Shown one piece after another: positions 35,631 to 49,000 of a stretch of 64,000 bases of DNA. The position numbers and the translations under genes are program-made. The notes beneath the pieces were generated by a model, which saw nothing but the letters and a program-made list of their open reading frames with translations, searched no databases and was not told where the DNA came from. This DNA is from Atrichornis clamosus (Eukaryota > Chordata > Aves > Passeriformes > Menuridae): positions 115,069-179,068 of the forward strand of contig WBMZ01003022.1 of assembly GCA_013400975.1 (NCBI GenBank), written 5' to 3'. Position 1 is the first letter of the stretch; each line of letters begins with the position of its first letter.

Positions 35631-38600
35631 TTTTCTCAGTAACTTCTACAGATGAATCTTTAATCAGAGCATCTGAAATGGTAAATCACATCTGAACTTT
35701 GAAAGTACTTATCCTTTATGATAATACACCTTTTTTCGACCTCTTGCTTATCAATGTAATATCTGCCTTCAACTGCATATAAACAACTTAAAAAGCCAGT
35801 AATATCTTGATCCTGCTTTACTCAAATGACTGCTGCAATTGAAAGGAAAGCCAAAAGTAGATGAAAACCTATTTTCACTAATGCAATAACAATAATTCTA
35901 TAAACATATTAACAATTTCCTGCCTCACTCTTAATTTTATTTTCTCTCTGTTATATTCATTTAAAAGGATAATGATACCATTTGTTATTCTGTCTAATCT
36001 TTGTTGAGCATCCAGGCTAGGAGAAGGACAAATGAGATCATTGGCATTTATACAAAAAGGCAGACACTGTGGGATATAATTTGGGTATAACATATCATTG
36101 GGCAGGTATGTACCTGTAATTGGTACTTAGTTCTGCAAGCTTATTACAAATATGGGACATTTGTAATGGGTCCACAATGTGCTTCCAGCTATTACTTGAG
36201 AGGGTAAATATTTCTCAGGCAAGTTCCACAGGATTCAGAGCAAATCCTTGATGACGAAAGCTCACAGAAGCCAGTGCTGCATGAGTTGGGACTGATCAAT
36301 ACGTTCAGTGTAATTTATGGGGTTTGTTTGTTTTGTTTTTGATTGGTGTTTGTTTTGTTGTTGCTTTTTGTTTGTTTTCACTTTATTACTTCAAATTAAA
36401 TTTATCTCTAATTTCATATGTAGAAAGTGGAGACAAACCATTAAACCAGCATGCTTTCAAATAAATTCTAATTGCATACAAATGCAAATGCACCAATGGG
36501 GCTTGGACATGCAATTAGATAGCTAATTATTATAAAAAAAGACTATTGCAGATTGTAATACACACTGTCAGGTCCTGCGTTCACAAAATATAGTATCATT
36601 TTGAACGGCCTGGGAAGAAGCTTTTGCTATTTTTCTTGGGATATAAGTGATGGATGCAGTCACCAGGGGGATTAATAAGAGTCTGCCACTGTGGGAGGTG
36701 GTGATGTGTCACCTCGTGCTTTCCTGGCAGGTGCTTACAAGAGAAATGGCAGGACTGGGATGCTGGTTAGAAACATTCCTAAGCTGTGGTTTTCTCCTGG
36801 GTGCTGACAGCTGCATCCAGGCTCCCACAGGAGCAACAGAGAGATCATAAGAACAAGGCAAGAAGCACATCTGCCCATTCCAGAACTTCAGAATTCTCTT
36901 AGCTTTGGGATTTTGAATGAGGAGTTCTACTGAAATTAATATATTTTTACAGTTCTGCTTGTCTGCAAAGAAACTTCTCCATGAAATCTTTCCTGTGTAA
37001 GTCTTATTCAGATCTATCCATAATCCTTTGAAAGTCTGATGTCTCTTATTAAAAATACATAACCTGACCCAGTGGCACCACTCCAACAATCACCTGCCAG
37101 GAGAAAAGCTAGGAGAAAGGGAAACCAAAGTGCCCCAGAATAAATGTCCATCCCTAGGCTGCTAAAGGAGCATAGAACTCACACAAAGAAAATAAAGAAG
37201 AAACCTTCTCTGCATGAGCCTCCAATCACCAGAAGATGATTAGACCAAGATAATGATAAAAACAGATTTGCCCAAAAAAATATCTGGAAGAAGCAGTAAC
37301 TCGCTAATGATACACCTCACGAGCTGCTCACTTGCTGATGTGAAGAAGATCTTAATCCTCCTAGAAAAAACACCAGAGTTTAATAAAAATCTGTGTCTGT
37401 AATTTTTTTAAAGCATTTTCCTGTTGATAATGTCTTCACATTTCCAGATGTTTTGGATACTTCATATATCATGGTTCTGATAGCAATTAAGAGAATGCGA
37501 CACAAATCCATCTGACGTAAGTTATCTTTTCATACCAGGGTTTTGTCACGCAATATTTCCAGCTGCATTCTTTTTGAAATGCTGTTACTGCTTACAGAAA
37601 TGCAAAACAAATCCATCATTTACCTTTTTCCTCACTGTACCAAACACACAAAAAGCATAAAATGATTAAAAGCACTTTAAAGCATTCCCACTTCCTTTTG
37701 CCTACAAGGAGCTAAAACAGTTTTCCAGAATGGTGAATGGAGCATCAATATGAAACAGATGGCACCGCTGCTCAGCGTGCATCCATCCACACCAGCCAAC
37801 TTCCCCGCTGCACCACTCCCTTCAGTGGTGTGAGATTGCTTTAACTGATGGATTCAGCTCATTCCTAGAGTTACACATTACAGATGGCAACAACAGTAAA
37901 AAGCATGAGCAGAGATGGGGGCAGGAGAAGACAGGAGCCAGATGAGCCTTGGTTTAAGTTTAGCCCAGCAATCTTGGGCAGCCGTGGGATGAGAGGATTT
38001 GCCATAAGTACTTTTAGATCCTATATGACCAGCATGATTGCACTCAGAGAGAGAAATGCTAATGCTGTCACATGACCTAGGTGGCACTCCATGCACCTGA
38101 CTGCTTCTGCCTGTGGGATTCTTTCAAAAGCACTCTCCTGGATTTCTCTGCACATATAAACCTCTCACAACTCACCTGCCTTTTTTAAGGTTGTGCTTTG
38201 AAGTAGCTACTCAAAAGAAATAATATCCTACTGTGTGAGTAGCCCTGTTGTAAGCAAGGACACCACACCTAAGGTGAAGCTGATAACAGGGATTAAAGGA
38301 CTGCAGCATTTTCTCCTTAATCAGCACATCCCTTTTCTTTCCAGGTATACAGTACCATGGTTACTCTAACTACAACCTAATATTCTTTTCCTCTCAACAG
38401 CTCTTTCTGTTTCCCCTTTTTTCACTTACACACTTCTACTTTATTCTGTTTTCACAAAGCTCAACTTGACTATGAGAATAATTTCTGTTCTTATTCCAGT
38501 GTTCCAGGGTGTCATATGCTTTTTTGTTTTTCAACAGCGGAACAAAGTCAAGCCGTACCAATTCCAGACATTAAAAACATAGACTGGGAAAATGCTTATA

Positions 38601-38650
38601 GTCAGGAACCAAAGGGAAAAAACCCTCAAGGTGCTTGAAATGCTATATAG
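35631..38650. other. Unique DNA with a (TTTG)-rich patch
   Basis: A T/G-rich imperfect (TTTG)n run spans 36321-36378. I see no coding exon. The 126-codon minus frame at 36709-37089 lacks any recognisable motif. Confidence 0.55.
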
Positions 38651-38677
38651 ACTGGATATATACAGTATATATCCAGT
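38651..38677. repeat. Perfect 27-bp palindrome
   Basis: Left arm ACTGGATATATAC and right arm GTATATATCCAGT are exact reverse complements around a single central A. Much of each arm is alternating TA, but the ACTGG/CCAGT ends are not simple sequence. It could extrude as a cruciform, and the 5-bp ends make chance less likely than for a plain TA run. Confidence 0.8.
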
Positions 38678-41600
38678 GTGCTATCACTGCTGAAATCTCT
38701 GATTGTTTAGGCAGCAGTCTATGTCAAAATCCATTTCATAATACCCTAACTGGCACAGCAGCCTCCTCTAATTTAGTAGATTCAATCACTACTTGCTGAT
38801 GGAAGGCAGAAATCACAGCTAAAAGATGCCATTTACAGTACATTTCTCTCATGACTGTAATGTTTTATCACTTACAGTCTTTAGGAGAAGATCCCATATC
38901 TTGCTCAGTGTGTCATGAAAAGGGAAAACAAACGTGAGGTAGAGCAGCAGCTTTATCACATCTTTACTGAACTCATTAATCAATGTCTGTGAACATACTA
39001 GGCCAAATACTAGGCAGGACAGCAAAGACCCAGAATACTGCCTGCAGCTTTGGGGCTTTTTTCCCTTCAACACAAATAATTTGCCTGTATTTCATATTGC
39101 TAGATGTCACATCTATTATTCAATTATTCAAAATACCTCAGCACAATACATATCTTATGAGCCCAGAGTAAAACCAGGTTAATTTGTTTGTGTCAGATTA
39201 TAAATCTAATCCGAGTACTCCAAGTAGGCAGGTCAGATTAGCAGTATTTCATTCCTTTCTCATAAAAATCCATTACATTGAGAAGTCCTGATCATGTACA
39301 GTTGAAAAGTGTGGGAAAACTGTCATTAAATGAATGAAAACACTTTCAAATAATAAAACACATCCAATCTTTGTAGTATGAGCAAAGACATATCTATAAT
39401 AAAAAGTAATTTAAGGGTTTCACATATCTCTTTTCCTACAAAACAAAACAAAAAACCTAAAAATATCTGGGAAACATTTTTTTATAGCAGAAAACATTCA
39501 CTTTCAGAGTGCTTTGGGGTTATATATATATTTTTGTCTGGATAAGTAGATTATCTGAACTAATTTTCTTTCCCTGCACATTCTGTACACTGCTTTGAGG
39601 AGGAGGAAGATCTGGTGGGTTTTTGCAGTGAGAAGCATTCACTTGAGGAATGCCCTCTGAGGTGTTTATCTGATGTGTTATTGGCAACATCAACTAATGA
39701 CTATTCATTACATCAAATGAACATCTTTACAGCTTGCTCCCCAGGTCTGCTGAAAAGAGCAACAACAAAGTCATTAGGAAGAGTCTGAAAATCTTTCAAG
39801 GATACCCCCTCCGGAAAGCCTCAGATAATCTCACCTTCCCAGATGGTCTCCTCATTTTTAATGGGGAAAGGCCCTGGTCCTAACAGGTGTGAAACATCTA
39901 TGTATCAGTCAATCAAATATCATCTGTAGGCTCAAAACTGAGAACTATTTTTGCAAAACTGCTAAAACTCCGTAATATTTAGTCTGCAAAGATTGCTTTT
40001 CTTGTTACCATGTTGTATCTTCAATTTCTATGACAAAAATGCAAACAAGACATAAAGGGTGCAACAGATTTAGGTTGTATCTTCCAAGGATGCCACCTGG
40101 CAGTAAAACACAGAGATGGATACTGCTTATTCACTGAGTGTGCACAGTGGCTGTAGTTTGCTTCCTTCAACCTTCCCTTTCCAACTTCACCTCAGCTCTG
40201 CTTTGCTGTTTTAGCAGATGATTTCTTGCTTACATGGCCTATGTCCTCAGCACTCAAGTTGTAGAAGCCAAAAAAGGGATGTTTTAAAGGAATTTTCTTC
40301 AACTTTTTTCTGCAAGAAGGATGAGAACTCCCTATTCACTCTGCGTAAACACTGTAAGTTCTTAGTCTGTCATTGAGGGACTGGAAAGACTTTGAAGATT
40401 TACAAGAAAACATCAGATTCTCATTATTGCTGTGAACCTTATTCAAACTCAGATTTGGATATACAATTAAACTAGAAATAGCAATTATTGTTATCAATTT
40501 TTCTACTCACACCTAAGGCAAAACCCATTGGATCACTGATGATCTTCAGTATCCCCATCTCTTAGGCTGACTTTCAATTACTAAACCTATTTGTTCACAT
40601 CATCAAAAGTCTCAGGGATCATTATTTATTACTATTTCATCAACTTTACCTGATTTATCATCTTCATAGATCAGGTAAACCAAATAATAAGTCCATCAAA
40701 GGCTGATGGTCATGAAGGGACAGCCATTTCCAAACAGAATCTTCCAGCATCACTTACATTGTTAATTGGCATAAATGAAAACAAGACCAAATGCTTGAGG
40801 TACAGCCACTCTTTCAGAAGGGAAACAATAGGAGAATTCTGTCATCCTTGCATTTTTTTTGGTGATGCCAGGTTGAAGTGGACAAGTGCCCAGCAACACC
40901 CTGTGTTTGCTCTAAGTAAATCATTGGTGTGCAGACACACCATGACCAAATCAGTAAGTGCACCTGTAGGGATTCTGTAATTTACCCTGCTGCAAGACTG
41001 AGAGTACAGGGCAACTGGTTATTCACAGAGGGTATGATTACCCAGCATGAAAAGGAATTTAACGACCTTGCAATGCCCTCTCTTTGATAACCACTTGCTC
41101 TGTCTGATCAAAAATATGAGGCTGCATACCACACCATGGAGTTAATAAACACTTTCTCCAGGAAATCTCTTCCCAAGCACCAAGCAACTACACATTTGTA
41201 CGCATACAGTTGACCTTTACATAACACTAAATTCCTAGGTGGTATCTGAAAATGACAGACCAATCTGTAAAGCCATTCTTTCATCAAATTAAACATTTGA
41301 CAGCATCCAGTAGATTTAACTTTCGTCTAAGCAGAGATACAGTAACTTGCCCCATTTTCAGCAGTCTGAAATTTGAAGGTGAACACAGATTAATTATCTC
41401 TTTTCTTAAGCCATTGTCATTTTTAAGATAGAGCTTCAGCTATCTAGCAGAGAATATGCCTATAAAGTAAGGATTAAACAAACTCAGAATTGAGTAGATG
41501 CTTTACTTGAGATCAAAAGATAGGCAGGTGTCAAAATTCATCTTTGGTAGTGCACCATCCATCAGTTTTGATTCTCCTCCTAAAGTTTACATTTTTCTTC

Positions 41601-44097
41601 CCAGTTCTACAGTAATGACATTTCACACAATACATCATGCTACATTTTATATTCTCCTCTAAAGGTGATTTTCATTCTTGTTTCTAAGCTTATATCCAAG
41701 CTTACTTAAGCTTTGCATTTTTTATAAAGTAAATCATATAGAAGATACAACTGCCAAAAATGCACTATTTCCTGTTTTAGACCTCCCCAGTGATTACTAC
41801 GAAAAGGCACTGCATACCCCATTAAGAAGTATTCTGCTTCTGTATACAAACTTTCCTTGTAATGGCTTGTTCTTTCAGAATAAGATTACCACATTAGCAT
41901 GGTGGAATAAGTTTGGGTAAATGAATGAATATACTGTCAGTAAAGCTGAAATACTATTACATACATACTTCTCTAGGGAGATTTAAGCAAGATTTAAATC
42001 AATTCACAGCACAGTTTTTATTATATAAGAGGGGGAAGAAAACTGGTACATCTGGTGTGAGCTGACCTTCCCTCAGGACACAAAACTATTGATCCCGTTT
42101 TCTCCAGCATCTGTTAGATGTCATGGTAAATGCAATTAAATATGTGGTATGCTGTAATTCTCATTTGTCATGCTTTCCTGCAGGCACAAAGAACCTTTCC
42201 AAATTCTAATATTTTACCCTTATAATATCTGTGCCCACTGTCAAGTGACAACAGCTGGACCTCACTAATCATGAGGAAAGTTCATTTTACATTCCCTTCT
42301 GAACCCAGACCTCTGATGTTTCCCTAATAAACAGATGACAAACACCTCTCTTCTTCATCACCTGATTTCTTTATCATGTATAGGGCACTGACCAGCTACA
42401 CACTCAAGTTCACAAGTGCTATTTCAACCAGCTCAAATTAAGTAATCTACTACATAGATAACATCACAACAGAGCAACTTAAATAAACAAAGCACTTTAA
42501 CACAGAGAAATGGGTGTTACTAATACGTTGGAAGAATACCTCCATTCACTAGCATTTCATATCATGCCTTTCCAGATTTAAGATAGACTTGGTATCACAG
42601 ATCTAAATGATTTTAAATGCAAACTTTGCTTCACTAAACAATTCAATGATGTGTGCATTACACAGATAGCAGTCTTTTATCTGTGTTCCAAACAGAGATC
42701 ATGCTGCAGATAACCTCTTTGTTATTAGCCAACAATATCACACAGAGATTTCTATCTTTTTTGCAAGATCAAAGATTGAAACCTATATATATATGGGTGC
42801 TATATATCCATGGTATTTAGAGACCATAACCTCCATTAATTCATGCATCCCACTTCTTAATATTTGGCAGTCATACTGAATGGACTGAAAATCAACCTAT
42901 ACCTTTCCTATACCAGCCACTTCATCACAAATTAATAAACATTTTATTAAAATGTCTGATTTCTTTTTCTGGGTGCAATTTTGAAGTCATTCACACAACA
43001 GCAGAAAATCAAGTCAGTAGGAAGAAGCTTTAAAAGAATCCGAATCTGGCCAGTTTTTGAAAGAGTTGTTAGTCATTGTGAAGAACTACGGCTCAGAAAA
43101 AATGTTTCAAATTAAAAAAATAGGATTTTTTGTCTATATAACACACATATTGCTTGCATGAGGGTTTTAGCAATATCATCATTGAATTCTGACTGCAACA
43201 ATTACAAAGCAATTGCTTTTACAGGTGACTTGCTGAAGATTTTGACTAAAAACATGCCAAACAACTCCCTCCCTCCCTTGGAAACCTCTTTACAGAAGGT
43301 CTAGTCTTTGATGCCACCAGGCACCACAGTGTTACAAGCCAAGAAACAAACTCCACACCACTAAACCAAAGCAACCCACCTATGACATTTCACCAGGAAC
43401 CTCAATCTGCATTTCTGTGAGCATTGGAATAAAGGCGGAAAACCCTGGCCATGTAGGTAGCACAAGGAATCTTCCAAAACACACTGACTTTCTCTAGGGC
43501 AACCTCCAAGTAAAACACAGTAACTCTTTCTTAGCAAGAGCTGTTTTTCACAACAGCTTTGCTCAACTTCAGCATGAACTTTCAGAGAGATTTACCTATA
43601 GAGAAAATCTGAAGGTTGAGAAAAGCCAGACTTAAACATAAAAAATCCAGTTCCCAGATGTGCTGGATTTTAAGATGCACCCTTCCTTCATATTTTAATA
43701 GGACCTCAGATAGATTTAAATCTCAGACAGATTTCTGAATGACTGCATGTGAAGTAGAGCACCACATAGTATGAATAAAGCTCTGATACCAAGTGATCTG
43801 TAAAGTAAAAACTGCCAGACTTTGCAGGTTTTTACTAAATCTTCAGCCTAAATTACGTTGTTCATCAGAGCTACAGAGAGCTTACTAAGGCCTTAGAGCC
43901 CTAGATCTAACTTAATTTGGTACTATAATCTGTGATGGCTAGTTAAATGGTTTTGGGGAGATCATTTTCTTTTCCCATCCCTTGTAGATGCTCAGACCAC
44001 TATGGGGAACCTGAGCAGGATGACTACTTCTGTCAATCTAAAGTGCAGAAAGCTACTGCATTTCTTTTAGTGGACATGAAAATCAAAATTCATCATT
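38678..44097. other. Unique DNA, no gene recognised
   Basis: AT-rich single-copy sequence. A short (AAAAC)n patch lies at 39438-39458, and TATATATATATATGGG-type alternation occurs near 42785. No exon or further repeat could be assigned. Confidence 0.6.
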
Positions 44098-44312
44098 ATT
44101 AGGAAGAAATTCTTCACAATGAGGGTGGTGAGGCACTGGCACAGGTTGCCCAGAGAAGCTGTGGATGTCCCATCCTTGGAAGTGCTCAAGACCAGGTTGG
44201 ATGGGGCTTTGAGTAAACTGATCTAGTGCAATGTGTCCCTGCCCATGGCAAGGGGATTGGAACCAACTGAACTTTAAGGTCCCTTCCAACCCAAACCATT
44301 CTATGATTCTAT
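44098..44312 (+). mobile_element. CR1 LINE, well-preserved 3' end
   Basis: The best-preserved CR1 in the window: TTAGGAAGAAATTCTTCACA, ATGAGGGTGGTGAGGCACTG, GCACAGGTTGCCCAGAGAAG, CTGTGGATGTCCCATCC, AGACCAGGTTGGATGGGGCT, CTGCCCATGGCAAGGGGATT, TTTAAGGTCCCTTCCAACCC and AAACCATTCTATGATTCTAT. About 215 bp with an intact canonical tail suggest a younger insertion than its neighbours. The two short frames over it, one per strand, are chance. Confidence 0.96.
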
Positions 44313-45651
44313 TTCAGAAAACATCTCCATCACCCCAATTAAGACTTGTCCCATTTTCCATTATTTTTGGGACAAAGACACAAAAGGAGTTGGGTAAAAT
44401 TACTCCTTTTGGAGAAGAGTTGCAAGTAAACAATTCTGGTGCACAGGTGATTTTATCCATCCAACCAGACCAATGCAATCACCATACATCTAATATATGT
44501 GCTAGACCTAATTTTCTCATCTAAAGACCTATCCTTTCATCCTTTCTCCTTTTGTAGCAAATAGGTTTGAGAACTTGGCACAACTGGAGTACACATTGGA
44601 GCAACTTCTTGGCAGTCACATAGGTTCTGAGATGCAATTTGAACATGATGAAGGAGTAGTCCCTGATCCAAGAAAGCACTTAAATGTATGCTTTACTCCA
44701 CAGCAGCAATCCAAGTAGTTCTGTTTCAGTGAGCTAACACTTTACTACTAAACCACATCTATTTCAGAGTATGCAAAAATACTGAAGGTGCCTTCATGAA
44801 TCTGGGTTTTGCTTTACAAGAGGTTGGGGAGTTTTTTCCTTTGCTGATTTCATAGCCCAGAAGAAGGGGGAAAACAACTTTGCCTCTTGACTGAAGATGA
44901 TGGCTGGCAACTGTGGACATAGAAAAACACAATTTGCTCTTTGCTGCTCAAAGTGAGTTTTCAAAGGAAGTGAAAAGACTGGAAAAAGATGGTTTGGTAT
45001 GAAATATTAAGGTTTTATTCTCAATCACCAAGTTGGGTTTTTGACAGGAGAGGGACAGGGTAGACTAGCAGCCCCAAAAGTGATAAATAAGTGAGAAACT
45101 CCTCAGGACAGATGACTTTCTGTTTAAGTAGAAACACAAGTTCTACTGTAATCTCTGGAGATGCTGATCAAAGCAGGTCACCTACCTGTGCCAAACAGAC
45201 CATCTGATCTTCATTTCATATCATCAATAGATGAACTGACGAACTAGCCACAAGTCTGACATAATAAAGGCAAAAACCTTTCAGCCTACGAAAAACTTAC
45301 CTTGACGCTACAAGAATGTTATCTTTGAATGTCTTCTGGCATTACTTGACCTGTCTCTCCTAATTAATACTAATACACTACCAAGCTAATACAAGGACTT
45401 CAAGGATTTGTTGCCCGTCATCATGATGGTAATGAAGCATTCAGCACAAGGTGAGAGTCATAAGATGATTTTGTTCTGGTTTTAAAAATATATTCAGTGA
45501 AGTAAAATTACAGTATTATGTAGAAATACATTTTTATTAGGTGGAGGTTTATAAATTCTTCTCCAGCATCCTGCGGCTTAAAGCTTCTTAAAAAAAAAAT
45601 TTAAAAACTCACCTGTCATTCAGTATGTTTTTTTAGGAAACTCAGTTTCAG
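44313..45651. other. Unique DNA, no gene recognised
   Basis: Single-copy sequence, with one weak ancient-repeat candidate listed at 44653-44699. No exon-like feature could be supported. Confidence 0.6.
44653..44699. repeat. Possible fragment of a second ancient palindromic repeat
   Basis: GGAGTAGTCCCTGATCCAAG, AAAGCACTTAAATGTATGCT and TTACTCC resemble an old palindromic amniote repeat containing 'CCTGATCCAGCAAAGCACTT AAGCATGTGCTTAA' and 'AGTAGTCCC'. The outer GGAGTA/TACTCC is inverted. The match is from memory and the fragment is short, so confidence is low. Confidence 0.3.
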
Positions 45652-45678
45652 ATACACACACACACACATATATATGTA
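45652..45678. repeat. (CA)n/(TA)n microsatellite
   Basis: Nine or so CA units run into TATATATGTATA. Short and likely of low variability. Confidence 0.9.
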
Positions 45679-45984
45679 TACATAAAAGAATATATGTATA
45701 AATATGTATTCAAAAAGTATTCAAATGGTTTATAATTGCTAACATTGTAAACAGATTCATTCTGGAAAGAAAAAGATCTTTATTTCTTGTGTATGAGAAA
45801 ATGTGAGATTTCCAAACTTCTTCCAGAAACATGCATGTGCTGGCAGTCCATACTACACTGGCATGAAGGTTCATTTACCTTGATGAAAACCAGGGTAGGA
45901 GAACCTAAGCAGAGCCTCCATACACTTCCAGGGCTAAATAGCTCCTCTAAAGCTTTTTATCTAGACTGAACTCCCACTGGGAGT

Positions 45985-46040
45985 GTCAACATACCTTGAT
46001 CTCTTTGTACTCTATTCCCCATCTATAAAATGAGGATTAG
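45985..46040 (+). mobile_element. MIR-like SINE fragment
   Basis: CTTGATCTCTTTGTACTCTA followed by TTCCCCATCTATAAAATGAG and GATTAG matches the MIR tail (CTCAGTTTCCTCATCTGTAAA ATGGGGATAAT). Only this segment is readable; the tRNA-like head is not. The CATCTATAAAATGAGGAT word is the strongest evidence. Confidence 0.55.
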
Positions 46041-49000
46041 TCTATGCCAAAAAGGAGCTCTGTAATATATTAGAGATTATCAGGTTCTTCAATCACATGA
46101 ACCACAAATTCCTAAATGCCACTGCACAAATAAGCTCACTTGAGTCCAATGAAAAAAACATTTTGGGCTTTAATTCAGTACTATATTTTAATATCTCTTT
46201 TTAAAACACAAAATCTATCTTCTCTGCAAAATCTGCAACAAAAATAATCTCCTGAGCTGGCTGCAATCTCAGCATAGTAATTACTCTGTCTTTTAATATG
46301 CTGATTTTAAAAGGCACACTTACTGAGAAAGGAAATATGTGATCTGCGTTTGGCAGTACCATGAACTAAAAAATAATGATAAGGAGTCTACAAATGCATT
46401 TTATGGCTGGAAAGCAACATATCTCAGAAAAGTTTACCTTATTATTTTGCATATCTCTAGACATTGGATCTGCTCTGTCATAAATGCTCTTACTGCCAGT
46501 CAACCTTTGATTTTAACAGGCAGCCCATGCCTGACATTTAATTAGTAACCCAATTAAATCTTTTGCTGTTCTCAACTTATTTTATCATTTAGAAGCAACA
46601 GAAAGAAATCAAGACAGATTTTCATGAGGAAGAAATTACAAGTGTCTTTATTAACTGTTAGAACAGTCATTCTGGCAGAGTAACGACATAAGGACGTGGA
46701 CCATTTCCTTAATATTGAGATGTTTGTCTTAGATCCTTAAAACCATTCCCAGGGATTCTTTCAGTAGTTGTATGGGAATAAGACAACTGTGAAAAAGAGA
46801 AGTATGAATGTATCCTCTATTGGTTGTAATACTACTACAATATTAACACATGGTTCTCCTGCCAAGGTATGACAGAAAGACATCTGTGGGGACAATGGAC
46901 TGTGATGAATGGGTAGTGAGAAACTAAATGATGATCTGTTGAGTTTTTTGTCCTCTCTTCAGGTGAATTTTACCCACCCTACAAAGATTTCATCATTAGC
47001 TACTATCTATATATTGTGAAGTTGTTAAGGCACCTGCTCAGGGTGGTTTCATTGTGTTTATTATACAGTTAAAAAGTAATCCTGCATATCTGAAAAAGTA
47101 TTAAGCTCCTTTCCCTCTTTGCAGCCCAGAAGAGAAAGTTTTTTTCTCCAACTATTCTCTTTTTAGATACCTGTTCTATTGTGTTTTGTTTTGGGAAAGA
47201 TGCTCCCACAGAAAAAAAAGGGAAGTTACAGCTTCTATGGAGAAGGTGCTCATGCTATCTGCCTGCCACCTGCTGGCTGACTACTCTTCAGTCAGTCTTG
47301 AGAATCCATGCAAATGAGAGAAATAAAGACTAATTTCCACGAAATCTCTCCAGTTATTACTGTTTTGTACCATCCTTGTATGTCATCCTTTATACAGATT
47401 CCATCGGGATTGGCCCAAAATGTAGCTGACATCAGAGACCTCCAGGAATTGAAACCCCTCTGCATTTTTAGGCTAATGGGGGCAAACTGAAGTCCCTCAA
47501 GTTAGCTTAGAAAATCCAGCAGGCCACATCACCCAGTTTCACTCTTAGTGTGCATCAAGTATATTCACATGAGAGTTAAAGCAGAGTAAACAATATTCTG
47601 TGTTAAATCCCACCTTGAATTGCGGCACACAACCTACCCATTAAGGACAAGTGAAATCAATTGTTCCTCTCTTGCTAGCAGAGATCTGGGATCTGAGACT
47701 GATTTGTATCTTCAGCAGGAAGGAAATTCAGGCAGGGAATCTTTGTACCCAAACCGACTACCTTCAGGTTTTATTTACGTCATTGTTTTTATTTAGAAAT
47801 CAGAAAGAATTTTCTTTTTTTTTTTTAATAACTAATTATGGAATTGTTGAGGCAACAGCCAGAAATGTCATCAGCAAAAGTCTCTGCTAAGGGTGTCTTA
47901 TTAAAAGATCTGTTTATAGATTTTTGAAAATTATTTATCATTCTTTAAATCAATTTGAAAGTGACTAGCATGATATAATTTTCTATTTGTACTAATGACA
48001 ACTAAAGAGCAATATTAGGATGAGATGGTTATAAAGAAAGCTTGTTGAGCAGCACATTGACGTTATCTTATAAAGTTTAAGTTGTGCCAAGTTAATAGAT
48101 AGAACTAGTGGAATTCTTTCCACTTTGGTATGGAAAGAAATAGATTTAGTTAACTCTTGCTGTGCTAATAGCTGAAGACCATTTCTATTTCATTAAAAAG
48201 TGCTGTGCTACATCAGTATTTGTATCATTCTTTTGATGGTGGTCAAGGAGTTAATGAACATCTGGAATGTGCCTTTTAAAAGATCATGAACACATTCAAA
48301 CTACTTTTATCTGGGAAGTGATTCGGTGTATCTGATCTACCATGGTATAAAACTGGAGGGGCTGTCACATACAGTAACCAAGCAGTTTGAAGGGAAAAAC
48401 ATTTCCAGCTGTACCATACAACGGTTTCCATATAACTCAGAGTACATTTAGTAAATGACCTTTTTCATGAGCAAGGGGCTAAGCTGTATCACAGAATTGA
48501 AGGAGAGCCAATGAACATACACTAAAACTAGGATTTAAAATTTATTATTGAGGATTTGACAACTAGATTTTCTAAATTATGAAATTATTTCTCTGTCCTC
48601 CAATGACTGAACTAACTCCTTTTCCTTTCTGTATCACGAGCAGTAATAAAGTTTTGAGTTTGAGTGGAAGAGTTTTGTTCATTTAGTTTTTCTGTTGCCA
48701 ACACCACCTATATTTAATATGCTTCGGGCAGATTCCAACAGGAAACTGGCTAGATGATGGTAAATTCACCTACACAAGTTAATAAAATTTGAGAAAATAA
48801 CAAGGGGTCCAGCACTGAAATGAGCTGAATGGTGCAGAAATACATCAACAGATTCACAGCACTGCAGATCCCTTCAAACGCAGCCCAGTGGCTGTCAGAC
48901 TTCCCTGTGGTTCAACACTGCCATCTTTAACAGAGTGTCAATGAATTTTGTATTTGTTTTGAATTTTGTATTTGACTTCGTATTTGTCCATGCACATGCT

